From: an uncultured Clostridia bacterium
GTDB taxonomy: Bacteria; Bacillota; Clostridia; UMGS1810
Direction: 5' to 3'
Assembly (NCBI GenBank): GCA_934500705.1
Contig: CAKSTI010000001.1
Coordinates: forward strand, 1 to 64,000
Length of the DNA stretch: 64,000 nucleotides
Each line of letters starts with the position of its first letter. Within the stretch, counting starts at the first letter, position 1. The notes beneath the pieces are model-generated. The model was not told where the DNA came from, ran no database searches, and saw nothing but the letters and a program-made list of their open reading frames with translations. Positions 61,059-64,000 of this stretch are shown here, piece after piece. The translations under genes were made by a program, and so were the position numbers.

Positions 61059-62053
61059 CAAAAATTGTAAAGAGCGATGACCTTTCCGATGCGGCGGAGT
61101 GCTTAAAAAACGGCGGTACTGTTGTTTTTCCGACGGAAACGGTGTACGGCCTCGGCGGAGATGCCTTTAATGACAGTGCAATAGATAAAATATACAAGGC
61201 TAAGGGACGTCCGAGCGACAATCCGCTTATAGTCCACATAGCAGACAAGGACAGGCTTACCTATTTGGTATCAGAGGTTTCGGACGATGCCAAAAAGCTT
61301 ATTGACAGGTTTTGGCCGGGTCCGCTCACCATAATTTTTCCAAAAGCCGACAGAGTGCATTTGAGGGTAACGGGCGGTCTTAACACGGTTGCAGTTCGCT
61401 TTCCGTCAAATCCGACAGCGCAGGAACTGATTAAAAAAAGCGGGGTATTTGTTGCCGCACCTTCCGCAAATCTTTCCGGAAGTCCGAGCCCGACGGTTTG
61501 TCGCCACGTTATTAATGACCTAAACGGCAGGGTGGATTACATAATCGACGGCGAAAGCAGCAAAATCGGTTTGGAGTCTACCGTTATAGATATGACGGGA
61601 ACTGTGCCGTCAATTCTCCGACCCGGCGGAGTTACGCTTGAAGATATTCGTACAGTTTTGCCGTATGCCGTTATGGACAAAGGTCTTGTGTCCGCAAACG
61701 AGCGTCCCAAATGCCCCGGTATGAAGTACAAGCATTATTCACCGAAGGCAGACGTTGAAGTCGTTATGGGGGATAAGAAAAACGTCAGAGAATATATCAC
61801 AAAACAGCTTGAAACCGAAAAGAATGCCGGTGTGATGACGTACAAAGGCGGCGACTACGAAAATGCCGTGTGTATTCTCTCTGCCGGTGACGATATGAGC
61901 GAATATGCGGCAAAACTCTTTTACAATCTGCGTGTCTTTGACGAGTACGGCGTCGGCAAGATTTTTGCCGAATTTGCGTCGGAGGACGGAATAGGATATG
62001 CCGTCAGAAACAGGCTTTACAAAGCCGCAGGAAACAATATAACGGAGGTATAA
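61055..62053 (+). CDS. tsaC: L-threonylcarbamoyladenylate synthase (TsaC/Sua5 family)
   Basis: The 332-residue Sua5-type protein makes threonylcarbamoyl-AMP for the t6A37 tRNA modification. The YrdC core (PTETVYGLGGDAF; KAKGRPSDNPLIVHI; WPGPLTIIF; APSANLSGSPSPT) is followed by a linker with the MKYKHYSPKADV motif and a Sua5 C-terminal domain. It overlaps prfA by ATGA. TsaD of the same pathway lies 0.9 kb downstream. Confidence 0.95.
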   Translation: MTKIVKSDDLSDAAECLKNGGTVVFPTETVYGLGGDAFNDSAIDKIYKAKGRPSDNPLIVHIADKDRLTYLVSEVSDDAKKLIDRFWPGPLTIIFPKADRVHLRVTGGLNTVAVRFPSNPTAQELIKKSGVFVAAPSANLSGSPSPTVCRHVINDLNGRVDYIIDGESSKIGLESTVIDMTGTVPSILRPGGVTLEDIRTVLPYAVMDKGLVSANERPKCPGMKYKHYSPKADVEVVMGDKKNVREYITKQLETEKNAGVMTYKGGDYENAVCILSAGDDMSEYAAKLFYNLRVFDEYGVGKIFAEFASEDGIGYAVRNRLYKAAGNNITEV

Positions 62054-62057
62054 CACT

Positions 62058-62519
62058 ATGCGTATATTATTCGTTTGCACGGGCAACACGTGCAGAAGTC
62101 CAATGGCAGAGGCGATATTTAACCATATTGCCGAAAGTAAAAATTACGATGACATTGCTTTTTCGAGAGGAACAAATGTTTTCTTTGAGGAACCGGCAAA
62201 TCCGAAAGCTGTAAATGCGCTTGAAAAAATGGGAATAGATAATTTTTCCCATATGTCATCGCAAATCAGCATAGACGATGCGGACGGCGCAGACCTTATA
62301 CTCGCTATGACATCTTCACATAAAATGGCACTTAAAAGTGCGTTTCCGAAATGTTCATCAAAAATCTTTACGCTTAACGAAAAAGCATACGGTGTTGACA
62401 GCCCCATAAGCGACCCTTACGGTCAGGGGCAGGACGTATACGACCGCTGCGCAGCTGAAATAACGGAGGCGATTGAAAATCTTTTCGGAAAAATCAGAAA
62501 TAACGTACAAAACGGTTGA
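62058..62519 (+). CDS. ywlE: Low-molecular-weight phosphatase, protein-arginine phosphatase type (YwlE-like)
   Basis: The 153-residue phosphatase has P-loop CTGNTCRSPM (C7-R13-S14) and the general acid Asp in SDPYGQGQDVY. Residue 11 is Thr. In B. subtilis YwlE this Thr selects phospho-arginine, whereas tyrosine phosphatases have Ile or Val. The neighbouring tsaC also matches the B. subtilis locus. It follows tsaC by 4 nt, and rimI overlaps its 3' end. Confidence 0.9.
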   Translation: MRILFVCTGNTCRSPMAEAIFNHIAESKNYDDIAFSRGTNVFFEEPANPKAVNALEKMGIDNFSHMSSQISIDDADGADLILAMTSSHKMALKSAFPKCSSKIFTLNEKAYGVDSPISDPYGQGQDVYDRCAAEITEAIENLFGKIRNNVQNG

Positions 62520-62940
62520 TACGTCATATTTAAGTGAGATAGCGGCGCTTGACGCCGAGTGCTTCGGCAAAGAGGCGTGGATGCCAAAATCAATAGAGAA
62601 TGATATGCTGAGTGCCTCATCTGTTTGGATAGCGGCGTTTTGCGGCGGCAAAGTCGTCGGGTATATAAACGGCGTAAGCGTTTGCGACGAGGCGGAGCTT
62701 AACCGTATCGGAGTCTGCAAATCGCACCGCAGATGCGGTATAGGCGGACAGCTTGTAGATGAGCTTGTGTCCGCATTGTCTGAAAAAATGTGCAAGACAA
62801 TCTTTCTTGAAGTGCGTGAAAGCAACAAAAGCGCATCGGCACTGTATGAAAAATGCGACTTTAAAAAATATGCAGTAAGAAAGAATTATTATAAAAATCC
62901 CACGGAAAATGCAGTTTTAATGCTCCGTGAAATACAATAA
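62473..62940 (+). CDS. rimI: Ribosomal-protein-alanine N-acetyltransferase-like GNAT
   Basis: The 155-residue GNAT has an acetyl-CoA loop at VCKSHRRCGIGGQLVDELV and C-terminal SNKSASALYEKCDFKKYAVRKNYY, typical of RimI. The TTG start at 62473 is 3-4 nt after GGAGG, giving a 47-nt overlap with the phosphatase gene. Placement before tsaD is common in bacteria (tsaB-rimI-tsaD), although tsaB is not here. Confidence 0.87.
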   Translation: MKIFSEKSEITYKTVDTSYLSEIAALDAECFGKEAWMPKSIENDMLSASSVWIAAFCGGKVVGYINGVSVCDEAELNRIGVCKSHRRCGIGGQLVDELVSALSEKMCKTIFLEVRESNKSASALYEKCDFKKYAVRKNYYKNPTENAVLMLREIQ

Positions 62941-62954
62941 ACGGCGGTGATATT

Positions 62955-63977
62955 TTGCTAATACTCGGAATTGAGTCCTCTTGTGACGAAACCTCCGCAT
63001 CGGTTGTGGAGGACGGGCGAAAGGTTCTTTCAAACGTTATAGCATCACAGATTGACATACACAAATTATACGGCGGCGTTGTCCCGGAAATAGCGTCACG
63101 GAAGCACCTTGAAGTTGTAAACCGTGTTATTGCCGAGGCAGCGGAAAGCGCCGGCATAACGTTTGCATACCTTGATGCGGTCGGCGTTACATATGCACCC
63201 GGATTGGTTGGGGCACTGCTCGTCGGCGTATCGGCGGCAAAGGCGCTGGCGTATGCACTGAAAATACCGCTTATACCGGTTCATCACATCAGGGCGCACA
63301 TATGTGCAAACTTTATTGAACACCCTGAGCTTAAACCTCCGTTTATCTGTCTGGTTACATCGGGCGGACACAGTCACATAATACTTGTAAAGGACTATAC
63401 GGAATTTGAAGTTTTGGGTCAGACACGTGATGATGCCGCAGGAGAAGCGTTCGACAAGGTTGCCAGGGTACTCGGACTCGGTTATCCCGGCGGTCCTAAG
63501 ATAGATAAGCTTGCAAAACAGGGTGATGAATATGCTGTAAACTTTAAAAAAGTGACATTCGGTGCCGACAATTTTGATTTCAGTTTCAGCGGCATTAAGA
63601 CCGGCGTAATTAATTACATTCACAATGCACAGCAAAAGGGAGAGGACATCTCGAAGGCGGACATTGCCGCAAGTTTTCAGCGGAGCGTGGTTGAGGTTCT
63701 TACGGACAATCTGCTTGCTGCTGCCGATAAATACGGCATAGACACACTTGCACTGGCAGGCGGTGTTGCGTCAAACTCACGCCTGAGATTTGAAGTTGAA
63801 AGCAGAAAAGGCAGGCGGAAACTTTTCTACCCGTCGCCGATACTATGCACCGACAACGGAGCTATGACAGCTTGCAGCGCATATTTTGAAAGCAAGAGCG
63901 GGCACTTTGCCGATTTGTCTTTAAACGCAATACCATTTTTAAATATTGTTTCCAATGCTAAGGAGGTACAAAAATGA
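62955..63977 (+). CDS. tsaD: tRNA N6-adenosine threonylcarbamoyltransferase
   Basis: The 340-residue ASKHA-fold protein transfers the threonylcarbamoyl group to A37. The metal-binding HHIRAH motif and signatures GIESSCDETSASVV, VGVSAAKALAYAL, TSGGHSHI and ALAGGVASNSRLR are all present. Start TTG 62955 is 6-7 nt after GGCGGTGA. The full family length is reached, and the stop overlaps the next ATG. Confidence 0.96.
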   Translation: MLILGIESSCDETSASVVEDGRKVLSNVIASQIDIHKLYGGVVPEIASRKHLEVVNRVIAEAAESAGITFAYLDAVGVTYAPGLVGALLVGVSAAKALAYALKIPLIPVHHIRAHICANFIEHPELKPPFICLVTSGGHSHIILVKDYTEFEVLGQTRDDAAGEAFDKVARVLGLGYPGGPKIDKLAKQGDEYAVNFKKVTFGADNFDFSFSGIKTGVINYIHNAQQKGEDISKADIAASFQRSVVEVLTDNLLAAADKYGIDTLALAGGVASNSRLRFEVESRKGRRKLFYPSPILCTDNGAMTACSAYFESKSGHFADLSLNAIPFLNIVSNAKEVQK

Positions 63978-64000
63978 AAAAGTTCAGAGTTTTATCAATC
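63974..64000 (+). CDS. Start of an unidentified gene (cut by window end)
   Basis: ATG 63974 overlaps the tsaD stop by 4 nt and follows AGGAGG (63961-63966) at good spacing. Only nine codons (MKKFRVLSI) are present, compatible with many proteins; no function can be assigned. Confidence 0.7.

Noticed and set aside
1..64000. CRISPR array, prophage or rRNA operon
   Set aside because: No regularly spaced 24-40-bp repeats with unique spacers, no phage structural genes and no rRNA-like sequence were found.

Overview
The window looks like chromosomal DNA of an anaerobic Clostridia-type Firmicute of moderate GC content, probably a gut or fermentative lineage. Signs are strong Shine-Dalgarno sites (GGAGG), frequent TTG and GTG starts, an Asn T-box, the gene order rpsB-tsf-pyrH-frr-uppS-cdsA-dxr-rseP, an Asp23/YloV pair, RNase J, and a bifurcating-type [FeFe]-hydrogenase operon. 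No rRNA, phage module or CRISPR array was seen. All calls come from reading the sequence; no database search was possible.

Layout. 1-4.4 kb is accessory. It holds a direct-repeat array, a tRNA-Ser(CGA), a decayed IS1182-like element, a CNNM/CBS (CorC-like) membrane protein preceded by a possible 40-residue ORF, and an intact IS481-like element flanked by an unusually long direct repeat. 4.5-13.8 kb carries galM, nadE, an NhaC-type antiporter with an N-terminal DnaJ-like cysteine motif, a D-2-hydroxyacid dehydrogenase, tadA, a stalk-domain secreted protein and a dGTPase-like HD protein. 13.8-22.1 kb is a hydrogenase and signalling island. It has two DRTGG proteins, two GHKL/RsbW-type ATPases, a sensory-type (HydS-like) hydrogenase homologue without a PAS domain, a PHP phosphoesterase, and the HydC, small [2Fe-2S], HydB and HydA subunits.

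22.1-32.6 kb holds a VanZ-like gene, a T-box-controlled asnS-asnA-gatCAB cluster, trxA converging on trxB, HPr-PtsI, and bioY behind a clear BirA-type operator. 32.6-42.9 kb is housekeeping: exoA, rpsB-tsf, pyrH-frr-uppS-cdsA-dxr-rseP, xpt and RNase J. At about 43.0-43.2 kb lies a structured leader RNA with its own promoter and terminator and a possible antiterminator. It precedes an SLH/Big_2 surface-type gene broken by what looks like a single extra G. 44.5-49.7 kb (minus strand) is carA followed by an in-frame carB-dapF fusion. 49.9-64 kb holds cls, an AEC permease, metA, an alpha-galactosidase, asp23-yloV-recG, prfA-tsaC-ywlE-like phosphatase-rimI-tsaD, and the first codons of another gene.

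How the parts connect. The hydrogenase island joins an NAD(P)H- and ferredoxin-linked hydrogenase to a putative H2 or redox sensor and Ser/Thr-kinase-like signalling proteins. The Asn cluster joins Asn synthesis, Asn-tRNA charging and tRNA amidation under one T-box. Promoters across the window share a TGn extended -10 element (for example TGTTAAAAT). The strongest candidates for something new are the CarB-DapF fusion, the leader RNA at 43.0-43.2 kb, the PAS-less sensory hydrogenase cluster, and the Cys-motif NhaC antiporter.
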